This document shows positions 23,985 to 32,218 of a stretch of DNA of 40,254 nt, piece by piece. Within the stretch, counting starts at the first letter, position 1; each line of letters opens with the position of its first letter. A program made the position numbers and the translations under genes. This stretch comes from Planctomycetota bacterium (lineage in GTDB: Bacteria; Planctomycetota; Phycisphaerae; UBA1845; UTPLA1): positions 1-40,254 of the forward strand of contig JAATGM010000029.1 of the NCBI GenBank assembly GCA_015654675.1. Reading direction: 5' to 3'. The notes beneath the pieces are model-generated. The model had not been told where the DNA came from. It saw only the letters and a list, made by a program, of their open reading frames with translations, and ran no database searches.

Positions 23985-24016
23985 TGATGCATGTTGTATA
24001 TATACAACATGCATCA
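23985..24016. repeat. Perfect 32-bp palindrome at the stop codon of the Rax2-like gene
   Basis: The half-site TGATGCATGTTGTATA is followed by its exact reverse complement with no spacer. On the minus strand it begins precisely at the TGA stop of the Rax2-like gene. No T-run follows on either strand, so it does not look like a standard terminator. It could be a protein-binding site, a cruciform, or an mRNA 3'-end stabiliser. Confidence 0.9.
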
Positions 24017-26437
24017 GTCGTTGGCGGCGGGTTGAGCGGGGTGGTATTGGGGTGGGCCGGGGATGGATTGCAGGACGGTCAGGCGGGCGGGGTTGGTTGT
24101 GGCGTTGCCGCAGTCGTTAGTAATGACGCAGTCGTATTGGCCGGTGTCGGCTTGGGCGGCGCTGGCGATCGTTAGCGTGTCGGTTTGGGCGCCGGTGAGG
24201 TTGGCGGTGTCGATGAGTGGCTCGCCGTTTTTTCGCCATTGGTAGTTGAGGGGTTGGCCGCCGGTGGCGGTGACTTGAAAGATGGCGGGTTGGTTGAGGG
24301 GGATGGTTTGGCGATTTGGTTGGAGGGAGATAGTGGGCAATTCGATTGTTGGGCCCCAGCGTGCCCACTCGTATGATATTTGATTGCCGGCCGCAATAAT
24401 GTCGCCGCCCGCAATTACGTCGTTTCGATAAACTTCGAGTGCACGCACGGGAACAAATCCGCCCCGAATCCCCGTTCCGAGTTTCCGCCAGTTGGATCCA
24501 TTCCATTTAGCGATGAACGCGCCATCGAGGCCGCCTGCGAGTGTGAAGTCTCCGCCAGCGATGAGTTCATTTCCATAAACGGCTAGCGAGAGAACGGATC
24601 CCAAAAACCCGGCACCTAGTGCCCGCCACGATTGGCCATTCCAACTCGCGACGGAAAAGGCGCCTATTCCGCCGGCGTTACCAAACCTTCCGCCTGCAAT
24701 CAGGCTCCCGTCATAGCTGGCCAGTGAATAAACGACATTATCAAATGGACCTCCCAACGGATGCCACGTAGCGCCGTTCCAGGCCGCGAGGTTTCTCGCT
24801 GAAGAGTTATCCCACGCGTTAAAATTTCCCCCTGCGATCAATTCTCCCCCGAAAACGGTTAGTGTCTCCACGTATCCGTTCACTCCGTTTCCCACGGCGT
24901 GCCACGCGGCACCATTCCAAGCGGCGATTCGATTGACGGGATTGCCCTCAGCCGATGTGAAGGTCCCGGCGGCGATTAACTCATCGTTTAGGACGGCAAG
25001 TGCGTAAACGTCTCCGTTCGTGCCACCTCCGAGCGGGTTCCATCGGGCCCCGTTCCAACTTGCAATATTATTTGCCGCGCTGCCTCCCGCGGTGGAGAAT
25101 CGACCTGCGGCGACCAGCTCGCCCCGGAAGATTGTCATAGATAGAACAGGTGCTAGCACTTCAGAATACGGCATTCCACTGCCGAGGGGGCGCCAAGTGT
25201 CACCATCCCACCGTGCGATTGAATTTGCGAACGTGTCTCCAGCCGTCGTAAATTGGCCGCCCGCAACGAGTTCGCCAGAATATGTCAGGAGCGAAAGAAT
25301 CGGCCCATTGAATCCAGTTCCGATTGGTCGCCAACTGTTCTCATGCCAACGCGCGAGATGTTTCGCCCCTAAGTCGTTCGCGCTCGTGAACTGTCCACCG
25401 GCGATCAGCTCGCCTCCATACATCGACAGGGTAAAGACTATGTCGTCGAATCCTAGGCTAAGCGGCTGCCAGTTTGACCCGGTCCAGCGACTAACCGTCA
25501 TGTACGCAATTCCATTCCCAATACCGAGAAACCCGCCGGCGTAGAGTTGATCGTCGAATTTCGAGAGCGAATACACGTAGCCAATTGTAGGAAAGCCGAA
25601 GGGCTCCCAATTAACGCCATTCCAACTCGCCGCGCCATTCGTCGAAACGGTGCCTGCATGACTGAATAGGCCGGCAACGATTAGTTTTCCGTCCAGGATC
25701 GACAAGGCGTTGACCCGATCGTCTGTGCCGGCTCCCATCGACTGCCAAGCGGCCCCGTTCCACTTGGCTATGTTCGGTGCCGTCGTCCCACCCGCAGAAG
25801 AGAAAGTCCCGCCTGCCACGAGTTCGCCTTTGAATTCGAGCAGCGACCGCACGATTGGGGCGGTCGATTGGGATTGCATTCCTGAACCAAACGCGCGCCA
25901 CGCTATTCCATCCCACGTAGCGATAGAATTCAGAGTGGTGCCTCCCGATGAAGTGAATCGCCCTCCAGCGACGAGCTGGCCTTTATAGATCGCCAGCGTT
26001 CGGACCAAATCGTTGAGCCCAGCCCCCATCGGTTGCCAGAATTGCCCATCCCAACGCGCAACACACTGCGTGGTTACTCCTCCCGCTCTCGAGAACGAAC
26101 CCCCCGCAATCAGCTGGCCGTCCATCACGATGAGTGCATAGACGATATTGTTAGTCCCCGAGCCGAAGGATTGCCAATTCAGACCATCCCACACGGCGAT
26201 ATTATTTGCATAGGTGTTTCCGGCGACCGAGAAACTTCCGCCGACGACCAAACGCGGCGCCAACGGGCCTGCACCATCAGGATCCCAGATTGCCGATGCA
26301 AATACAGTTCCATCGGTGCCAGGAATTCCGTCCGTCGGATTCCAGTCGAGTGGGCAGTCCGCGTGCGCGGGAGAAACGGCCGAAGTAAGGAACAGTATGG
26401 CAACGAATGCGACTCGAGTCGCTACGCGTGTGTGCAC
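24014..26437 (-). CDS. Secreted Rax2-like propeller-repeat protein with C-terminal Ig domain
   Basis: 807 residues. Starting at GTG (26437) gives a clean signal peptide (VATRVAFVAILFLTSAVSPAHA). AAGGAG lies seven bases upstream of this GTG and inside the longer open frame, which decides the start. About 14 repeats of ~48 residues follow, each with the pattern L-I-A-G-G-x-F-x-x-A-G-G, IAxWNGxxW, LGxG, VxALxVxxGxL, as in Rax2/cortical-marker and related bacterial repeat proteins predicted to form beta-propellers. Residues ~705-795 form an Ig I-set-like domain (YQWRKNGEPL, ADTGQYDCVITNDCG). GC is lower than in neighbours. A surface or adhesive role is inferred only. Confidence 0.87.
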   Translation of the reverse strand: MHTRVATRVAFVAILFLTSAVSPAHADCPLDWNPTDGIPGTDGTVFASAIWDPDGAGPLAPRLVVGGSFSVAGNTYANNIAVWDGLNWQSFGSGTNNIVYALIVMDGQLIAGGSFSRAGGVTTQCVARWDGQFWQPMGAGLNDLVRTLAIYKGQLVAGGRFTSSGGTTLNSIATWDGIAWRAFGSGMQSQSTAPIVRSLLEFKGELVAGGTFSSAGGTTAPNIAKWNGAAWQSMGAGTDDRVNALSILDGKLIVAGLFSHAGTVSTNGAASWNGVNWEPFGFPTIGYVYSLSKFDDQLYAGGFLGIGNGIAYMTVSRWTGSNWQPLSLGFDDIVFTLSMYGGELIAGGQFTSANDLGAKHLARWHENSWRPIGTGFNGPILSLLTYSGELVAGGQFTTAGDTFANSIARWDGDTWRPLGSGMPYSEVLAPVLSMTIFRGELVAAGRFSTAGGSAANNIASWNGARWNPLGGGTNGDVYALAVLNDELIAAGTFTSAEGNPVNRIAAWNGAAWHAVGNGVNGYVETLTVFGGELIAGGNFNAWDNSSARNLAAWNGATWHPLGGPFDNVVYSLASYDGSLIAGGRFGNAGGIGAFSVASWNGQSWRALGAGFLGSVLSLAVYGNELIAGGDFTLAGGLDGAFIAKWNGSNWRKLGTGIRGGFVPVRALEVYRNDVIAGGDIIAAGNQISYEWARWGPTIELPTISLQPNRQTIPLNQPAIFQVTATGGQPLNYQWRKNGEPLIDTANLTGAQTDTLTIASAAQADTGQYDCVITNDCGNATTNPARLTVLQSIPGPPQYHPAQPAAND

Positions 26438-26648
26438 AGGAAGTCTCCTTCTTAGGATCATCGTACCGATTGGGATTGCGCAGATGCAAGAGTTTGGCAG
26501 TTAAGCTTGGCGGTGAGCCAACGTCGATTCGTTCCAATTTCAACTCGCACGCAATCAGAGGTTTTTTGGTCGGTGGCTAATGTTCTGCGGCGGCAGCGAT
26601 GCGATAGTTGTCCGTCAACCACGGACTCCATTGCCAGGGTGGCGGACC

Positions 26649-27941
26649 TTACAGGGCTCTTACGATTAGCGTATCGTTTTGGCCGCCGAAGCCGAAGGAG
26701 TTGCTCAAGCATGTCGTAACTTTTGACGGCCTGGCTTTGTTGGGGACGTAGTCCAGGTCGCAATTCGGGTCGGGGTTTTGGTAGTTGCTTGTCGGAGGCA
26801 ATACTTGATCGCGGATTGCCAGGACGCAGGTGATTAGTTCCACTGCGCCGGCCGCTGCGATCAGGTGGCCCATCATGCTTTTTATGCTGCTGACCGGGGT
26901 CTTTTTTGCCAAGTCGCCGAAGACGCCTCGGATCGCCTTGGACTCGATCTTGTCGTTTTCTTCCGTGCCGGTGCCGTGGGCGGAGATGTAGTGGATGTCG
27001 GACGGGGAGACGCCGGCGTCGGCTAAGGCGTTTCGCATCGAGGCCATTGCGCCGCGGCCGTCTTCGTGGATGTCGGTGATGCGGAAGGCGTCGGCGGTGG
27101 AGCCATAGCCCTTTACTTCGCAGAGGATGCGGGCGCCGCGGGCCTTGGCGTGTTCGTACTCTTCGAGGATGAGCATTCCGGCGCCTTCGCCGAGGACGAA
27201 CCCGTCACGCGTGCGGTCGAAGGGCCGCGAGGCGGTCATGCAGGAGTCATTCCGCGTGCTGAGGGCGGTGAGGCGGTTGAAGCCGGTGACGCCCAGCGGG
27301 TGGATCATGCTGTGGCAGCCGCCGGAGATCATGACGTCGGTGTCACCGTAGCGGATCATCTGGGTGGCTTCGCCGATGGCCTGCGTGCTGGCGGCGCAGG
27401 CGGTGAGGGTGTTGAAGCTGGGGCCTTCGAGGCCGAAGAGCTCGGCGATGTGGCTGCCGGCCATGTTGGGGTCCTGCTCGAGCTCGCGGGTGCGGTCGAG
27501 CTGGGCGTAGGCGACGTCGGCCCAGCGCTGGTAGTCGAGGCCGTTTTTGTCGTAGGCCCAGCCGTCGATCGCGGCGGCGACGAAGTTGTGGAAGTCGATC
27601 GGGCCTTCACCGCCGCCGAGGTAGATGCCGATGCGGGTCTTGTCGAGGTTGGGGGTCTTGGCGACGGACGAGGCGTCCCAGGCGATGCGCGAGGCGGCGA
27701 GGGCGAAGGCGGCCTGGCGCGATGCGGTCTTATGGCGGTCAAAGTCGGCCGGTGCGAGGAAGTTGCGGAGGTCGAAACCCTTGACCTCGGCTGAGAAAGT
27801 CGTGGGGAAAGTTTCGGCGTCAAAGATGGAGGTGCGGGCGACGCCGGAGTCGGCGGCAAGGAGCTTCTTCCAGACGGAGTCGATGTCGAAACCGAGGGGT
27901 GTGATCCAACCGATGCCGGTGATGACGACGCGGCGACTCAT
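26649..27941 (-). CDS. fabF: 3-oxoacyl-ACP synthase II-like ketosynthase
   Basis: 430 residues. Thiolase-fold ketosynthase that condenses malonyl-ACP with an acyl chain in fatty acid synthesis. The catalytic triad is intact: Cys182 in NTLTACAASTQ, His322 in SAHGTGTEENDKIE, and Lys354/His359 in SSIKSMMGHLIAAAG. Also seen are MSRRVVITGIGWITPLG at the start, RPFDRTRDGFVLGEGAG and SNSFGFGGQND at the end. AAAGGAG precedes the ATG at 27941 with five bases between; the longer open frame upstream is discarded. The gene stands alone, not next to an acyl carrier or FabG gene, so it may be a specialised paralogue rather than the housekeeping FabF. Confidence 0.92.
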   Translation of the reverse strand: MSRRVVITGIGWITPLGFDIDSVWKKLLAADSGVARTSIFDAETFPTTFSAEVKGFDLRNFLAPADFDRHKTASRQAAFALAASRIAWDASSVAKTPNLDKTRIGIYLGGGEGPIDFHNFVAAAIDGWAYDKNGLDYQRWADVAYAQLDRTRELEQDPNMAGSHIAELFGLEGPSFNTLTACAASTQAIGEATQMIRYGDTDVMISGGCHSMIHPLGVTGFNRLTALSTRNDSCMTASRPFDRTRDGFVLGEGAGMLILEEYEHAKARGARILCEVKGYGSTADAFRITDIHEDGRGAMASMRNALADAGVSPSDIHYISAHGTGTEENDKIESKAIRGVFGDLAKKTPVSSIKSMMGHLIAAAGAVELITCVLAIRDQVLPPTSNYQNPDPNCDLDYVPNKARPSKVTTCLSNSFGFGGQNDTLIVRAL

Positions 27942-28023
27942 GGGGTCTCCTTTGCGGGGTTGCGAAAGGTAGAGTTTATGGGGGGTGGGGGCGCGGGGCA
28001 AGTTGGGATGCCTGCGCGAGATG

Positions 28024-28054
28024 TTGCCATGCTGTGGCGGACAGCGATTACAAT
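28024..28054 (+). promoter_or_regulatory. Candidate promoter for the Uma2-type gene
   Basis: TTGCCA and TACAAT (five of six to consensus) are separated by 19 bases, just ahead of the Uma2 gene and 83 bases from the divergent FabF start. The spacer is slightly long. Confidence 0.3.
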
Positions 28055-28062
28055 AGAGAGGC

Positions 28063-28692
28063 ATGCATGAATGGCGGCCTGAAGACATGAGCATCGTGAC
28101 AACGGCCAATTTGGCGGAATGCGAACCGCAGTACGCCGGACTGCGGATGTCGGCGGACGAATATTTTGCGCTGCCGGATGATGGATTCCGGTATGAGCTT
28201 GTTGATGGATTGGTGTGTATGTCCCCGAGCCCGACGCCGAGGCATCAGGTAGTCGCGACTGAAATTGTCGGTCAGATCTGGGCGTTCCTGCGCGAGAAGC
28301 CAGTAGGCAGGGTTTACTGCGAACTGGACGTGAATCTGGGCAAGGGACCGGGCGGCGGCGACCTGGTGTATCGGCCGGACGTGATTTTCATTCGAGCCGA
28401 GCGACTGGCGAAGAAAAAGTTGGATCGCGTTCGGATTGCGCCGGATTTGATCGTGGAGGTGGTTTCCGCTTCGTCGGGGGCGTATGACCGGCGAACGAAG
28501 TTTGGAGACTATGAGCGGCTCGGAGTGGGAGAATATTGGATCATCGATCCGCAGCAGGGGACGCTGACATTTCACCGGCTGGAGAACGGACGATATGTCG
28601 AGGGCAAGGCGTCGCGAGATCATTTTGCGAGCAGTGCGATTCCGGGATTTGTGCTTGATCTGTTAAGAGTGCGCGAGTTGTTTGCAGACTAA
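28063..28692 (+). CDS. Uma2-family (DUF820) PD-(D/E)xK nuclease-fold protein
   Basis: 209 residues (201 if the ATG at 28087 is used; neither start has a good ribosome-binding site). The Uma2 pattern is complete: MSADEYFALPDDGFRYELVDG near the start, SPTPRHQVVATEI, VYRPDVIFI, then APDLIVEVVSASSGAYDRRTKFGDYERLGVGEYWIIDP. The Asp...Glu-x-Val/Lys series is the putative restriction-endonuclease-like active site. The biological role of this family, abundant in cyanobacteria and planctomycetes, is unknown. It stands alone and is followed by a hairpin shared with the convergent gene. Confidence 0.9.
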   Translation: MHEWRPEDMSIVTTANLAECEPQYAGLRMSADEYFALPDDGFRYELVDGLVCMSPSPTPRHQVVATEIVGQIWAFLREKPVGRVYCELDVNLGKGPGGGDLVYRPDVIFIRAERLAKKKLDRVRIAPDLIVEVVSASSGAYDRRTKFGDYERLGVGEYWIIDPQQGTLTFHRLENGRYVEGKASRDHFASSAIPGFVLDLLRVRELFAD

Positions 28693-28715
28693 GACACGCG
28701 GTGTCTGAAAAGTCT
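28686..28715 (+). terminator. Hairpin between convergent genes
   Basis: AGACAC-gcg-GTGTCT forms a six-pair hairpin, extended by AGACT (28686-28690) pairing with AGTCT (28711-28715) across a small internal loop. It overlaps the Uma2 stop codon and lies in the 60-base gap to the convergent gene. No T-run follows, so termination is tentative. Confidence 0.4.
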
Positions 28716-28752
28716 TCATGGGGGGCGTCGTTTGAGCATTAGAGGTGATTCG

Positions 28753-29256
28753 TCAGCGAAACTTCTCTTCGCGGGCGATTGCGGCGCGGGGGTGCTTATC
28801 GGTTGGAACGAGCTTGATGGGCGGGTTGATTCCGAGCTGCTTGGACTTTTCGACGTACTCGCTTTCGAGAAATGGGCCGAGGACTTTGTCTGTCTTCGTG
28901 TCGATGAGGTAGAAGCCGTCGAAGTGCGGGCGTTCTGATTTCCACGGGCCCGTGAACGCGCGTCGTTCGCATGCGATATAGCGGAGGTCCCAGCCGATGG
29001 CGGTCATGTCGCGCGGGATGACAGTTTCCCAGCGGCCTGAGGGCGCGTTCGCGGATTGAGTCGTGGGGGACTCTCGGCGGATGCTGCGATCTTTGCTGTT
29101 GCAGCGCACTACCACATATCCATTGCGAATTTCGTAGTGGTAGTCGGCGATGCCCGGGCCGATCGGGACCATCATTCTGCACATGACGGCCAAGGCGCCG
29201 ATGATGCCGCACAGAACAACGATTGCAGCGAAAACCTGCGAACGGCTTCTGACCAT
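28753..29256 (-). CDS. Single-pass membrane-anchored hypothetical protein
   Basis: 167 residues. One N-terminal membrane helix or uncleaved signal (~8-31, QVFAAIVVLCGIIGALAVMC), then a ~135-residue extracytoplasmic part with GYVVVRCNSKDRSIR, MTAIGWDLRYIACERR and DGFYLIDTKTDKVLGPFLESEY. No known domain is recognised. Codon use and balanced amino acid content support a real gene. It is convergent with Uma2 and diverges from the DHH phosphoesterase gene, 85 bases away. Confidence 0.68.
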   Translation of the reverse strand: MVRSRSQVFAAIVVLCGIIGALAVMCRMMVPIGPGIADYHYEIRNGYVVVRCNSKDRSIRRESPTTQSANAPSGRWETVIPRDMTAIGWDLRYIACERRAFTGPWKSERPHFDGFYLIDTKTDKVLGPFLESEYVEKSKQLGINPPIKLVPTDKHPRAAIAREEKFR

Positions 29257-29341
29257 TGACTTAGCTTACGAGCAATTCGCCGCGAGAGTTCCGGCGGCGC
29301 GACCGATGGTCGAATTGTTACGGACGGGATAAACTCAAACG

Positions 29342-30385
29342 ATGAGTTTGACGCGAGTTGCGAGTCGGTCTGAGGCGGCGGCGGGTACGGGGCCTTCGGC
29401 GGAGTTTTTGGGGGCGCTGCGCGGGGTTCGGCGGGTGGTGCTGGCTGGGCATGTGACGCCGGATGCGGATTCGCTTTCTTCGGCGCTGGGCCTGGGGTTG
29501 CTGCTGCGGGAGCGCGGGGTTGAAGCGGCTCTGGTTTTGCCGCGGATGACGGTCGCGAAGCGGCTGCAATTTCTTTTGGAGCTGGGGCGGGATATTGCGA
29601 TGGTGAGTGAGCCGCCGGCGAGTGCTGAGTCGGCGATTATTGTTGATACGGCGACGATGAAGCGGGTGAATGTGGATGGGGCTTTCGAGCGCTTGGCGAA
29701 GCTTGAGACGTTTAACATTGATCATCACATTACGAATCCGGATTACGCGCGGCACAACTGGGTTGATCCGCATGCGAGCAGTTCGTGCGAGATGATTGCG
29801 CGGCTGGCAGCGGCGCTGGGGTGGCCGGTGCGCGGGGCGGCGGCTTCGCTGCTCTACGCGGGGTTGCATGGGGACACGGCCGGGTTTTCGCTGCCGAACA
29901 CGACGGCCGAGGCGCTGAACATCGGGGCCGAGCTGGTTCGCGGCGGGGCGGATGTGACGCACATCGGCGAGCAGCTTTGCCGGTCGCAGGGGCGGCACGA
30001 TTTTGAGTTGCTGCGGCGCGTCTATGACCACACGACCGTGACGGACGACGGGCAGATCGCCTACAGCTATATCTCTTATGACGATATCACCGAGTCGGGG
30101 TGCACGGCGGAGGACGTGGATGACCAGGTGTCGATTCCGCGGGCGCTGCGCGGGATTCGGATCGCGATGCTGTTTTCGGAGGGGGAGCCGGGGATTGTGC
30201 GGGTGAACTTGCGGGGCGAGGGTCGGACGTCGGTGATTGAGATCGCGGAGCAGTTTGGGGGCGGGGGGCATGTGCAGTCGTCGGGGGTTCGGATGCGGAA
30301 CAAGCCGATGGCGAAGGTGATTGAGGAAGTGTTGGGGGCTGCACGGCGGCATTTGGCGTCCGAGACCATTCGCGTCCCAAGTTAG
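29342..30385 (+). CDS. DHH/DHHA1 phosphoesterase, NrnA-type oligoribonuclease/pAp phosphatase
   Basis: 347 residues. The DHH domain has GHVTPDADSLSSA (His37, Asp41, Asp43), VDTATMKR, NIDHHITN (DHH motif) and LLYAGLHGDTAGF. The DHHA1 domain ends with the substrate-binding glycine motif FGGGGHVQSSGVRM. This set is that of NrnA/RecJ-like enzymes that degrade short RNA oligomers or 3'-phosphoadenosine phosphate using Mn. All ligands look intact. NrnA proteins are usually 310-345 residues, so it is full-length. Upstream ribosome-binding signal is weak. A candidate promoter for the following gene lies 14 bases past its stop. Confidence 0.9.
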   Translation: MSLTRVASRSEAAAGTGPSAEFLGALRGVRRVVLAGHVTPDADSLSSALGLGLLLRERGVEAALVLPRMTVAKRLQFLLELGRDIAMVSEPPASAESAIIVDTATMKRVNVDGAFERLAKLETFNIDHHITNPDYARHNWVDPHASSSCEMIARLAAALGWPVRGAAASLLYAGLHGDTAGFSLPNTTAEALNIGAELVRGGADVTHIGEQLCRSQGRHDFELLRRVYDHTTVTDDGQIAYSYISYDDITESGCTAEDVDDQVSIPRALRGIRIAMLFSEGEPGIVRVNLRGEGRTSVIEIAEQFGGGGHVQSSGVRMRNKPMAKVIEEVLGAARRHLASETIRVPS

Positions 30386-30398
30386 CGCGCGTATCCAA

Positions 30399-30427
30399 TT
30401 GACAGGACTCGGGTTGTCGCTTAAGGT
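30399..30427 (+). promoter_or_regulatory. Candidate promoter for the radical SAM gene
   Basis: A perfect TTGACA (30399-30404) is followed after 17 bases by TAAGGT, a weak -10. It lies 146 bases before the radical SAM start and just after the DHH stop. The leader would be long, but no riboswitch could be recognised by eye in it. Confidence 0.35.
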
Positions 30428-30575
30428 CTCCGCCCACTGGCGCGAATCGCACTTCGATTCTCGCAAACGGTGCGGCCGGCCTGGCCGTGCTTTAAGGCGC
30501 GGTAACTCACACCAAAGGCCGATAACCGCGATAGGAAAGCGGTGGACCCTTCGTACGCCGCGGCAAGGATTCATG

Positions 30576-32120
30576 ATGCGAATCGCGCTCGTCAACCCGA
30601 TCACACGACGCACCCAGGGCTATCACACGATTGGGAGCAAGATCCCGCAGCTTTGCTTGCAGGTGTTAGCGCAACTGACGCCGGCGGAGCACTCGGTCGA
30701 TCTGATCGATGAGATTTTCGGGAACGAGTGCACCGATCGAGTGATCCGTCGCGGGAATTATGACCTGGTGGGGCTGACGTCGTACACGAGCGGCGCGACG
30801 CGGGCGTATGAGATTGCGGCGCAGTGCCGGGCTGAGGGGATTCCGTGCATCATCGGCGGGCCGCATGCTTCGGCGATGCCGGATGAGGCGGCGGCGCATT
30901 TTGACTCGGTTGCGATCGGCGAGTGCGACGAGATCTTCGGGCAGATTTTGGCGGACGCGGCGGCTGGTAAGCTGCAGAAGCGATACGTCGGGAGTTTGTC
31001 GGACCTTGAAGTGCGCGGGCGCGGGCGGGCACGGCAGGACCTGCAGCCGATCAACGGCGAGTATGACGTGTCGGCGATTCAGACGTCGCGCGGTTGCCCG
31101 GTGGGCTGCGAGTATTGCAGCGTGACGAACTTCAACGGCGCGCCCATTCGGCGGCGGCGCAAGGAAGATATTCTCGAAGAGTGGTTTCAGACGACCAAGC
31201 CGTTTGTGTTCGTGGTCGATGACAATTTCTTCGGCGTGGGCGAGAAGCACGCAATCTGGGCGAAGGAGCTGCTGCGCGAAATCATTGACGAAGGCCACAA
31301 GCGGAGCCCGGTCGCGAATGCGATGAAGCGGGCGCCGTGGTTGCGGCGGACGCTGGGATTCGCGCCGAAGCTGTGGTTCAGCCAGACGACCATCAACATG
31401 GGCGACGACCATGAGGGCATGGAGTTGGCCAACGAGGCCGGCTGCGTCGGCATGTTCGTCGGGTTTGAGACGTTCAACGCGGACAACCTGAAGGACTATC
31501 ACAAGGGCGTGAATCGCAAGAACGTGGATCGGTATCAGACGCTGGTTCGCGGGTTTCAGTCGCACGGGATTTCGGTGTTCGGCGGCTTCATCATCGGGGC
31601 CGACGCGGATGACGAAAACACGGTGGCGGCGACGGCGATGCAAGCTGTGCAGGTGGGCATCGATACGATCCAGATCACGAACCTGACGCCGCTGCCGGGC
31701 ACGAAGATGTATGACCGGTATCTGGCGGACGGGAAGATCTTCGCGACGAACTATCCGAAGGACTGGGAGCGGTACACGTTCGTCGAGACGGTGTATCACC
31801 CGAAGAAAATGACTTCCGCTGAGTTGGACAAGGCGATCTTTGAGCTGCGGCACATCGCGGCACGCGAGCCGTGGGTGTGGAAGCGGACATTGCGAACGCT
31901 GTGGCGGACGCGGAGTCTGACGACGGCGCTGTTCATCCATGGCATGAACGCCGGCTGGAAGCGGATGGCGAAGATCCAGGCGCCGCGGGACGAGGAGCGC
32001 TATGGCGTGCATCTGAACGAGAGCACGCGGACGGGCGTGATTCGCAAGGCGTTTGGGCTATTCCAGGGCCAGTGGGTTCCGACGCGGCTGAGCGTACAGG
32101 GGTCGGCGGTCGGCGTTTAG
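30576..32120 (+). CDS. B12-binding radical SAM enzyme (possible DUF4070-type)
   Basis: 514 residues. The N-terminal part (1-140) is a cobalamin-binding fold (MRIALVNPITRRTQGYHT, YDLVGLTSYTSGATRAYEIA, IIGGPHASAMPDE, VAIGECDEIF). The radical SAM core has the iron-sulfur motif CPVGCEYC (Cys174, Cys178, Cys181), then FVVDDNFFG, CVGMFVGFET and ISVFGGFIIG. The C-terminal part (PKDWERYTFVETVYHPKKM, then a helical region) resembles DUF4070 as found in the hopanoid methylase HpnP and relatives. Substrate unknown. AAGGA lies six bases upstream of this ATG; the ATG three bases earlier is too close. It stands alone, with no visible pathway partners. Confidence 0.9.
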   Translation: MRIALVNPITRRTQGYHTIGSKIPQLCLQVLAQLTPAEHSVDLIDEIFGNECTDRVIRRGNYDLVGLTSYTSGATRAYEIAAQCRAEGIPCIIGGPHASAMPDEAAAHFDSVAIGECDEIFGQILADAAAGKLQKRYVGSLSDLEVRGRGRARQDLQPINGEYDVSAIQTSRGCPVGCEYCSVTNFNGAPIRRRRKEDILEEWFQTTKPFVFVVDDNFFGVGEKHAIWAKELLREIIDEGHKRSPVANAMKRAPWLRRTLGFAPKLWFSQTTINMGDDHEGMELANEAGCVGMFVGFETFNADNLKDYHKGVNRKNVDRYQTLVRGFQSHGISVFGGFIIGADADDENTVAATAMQAVQVGIDTIQITNLTPLPGTKMYDRYLADGKIFATNYPKDWERYTFVETVYHPKKMTSAELDKAIFELRHIAAREPWVWKRTLRTLWRTRSLTTALFIHGMNAGWKRMAKIQAPRDEERYGVHLNESTRTGVIRKAFGLFQGQWVPTRLSVQGSAVGV

Positions 32121-32218
32121 GGCTGACTTTCGGCGTCGGAAGCTGGTTGAATCAATCGATCCAAGTCTTATAGGATGATGGGATGCGGTGCGATTGCGCG
32201 CCGCGCGGGGATTTTTCT

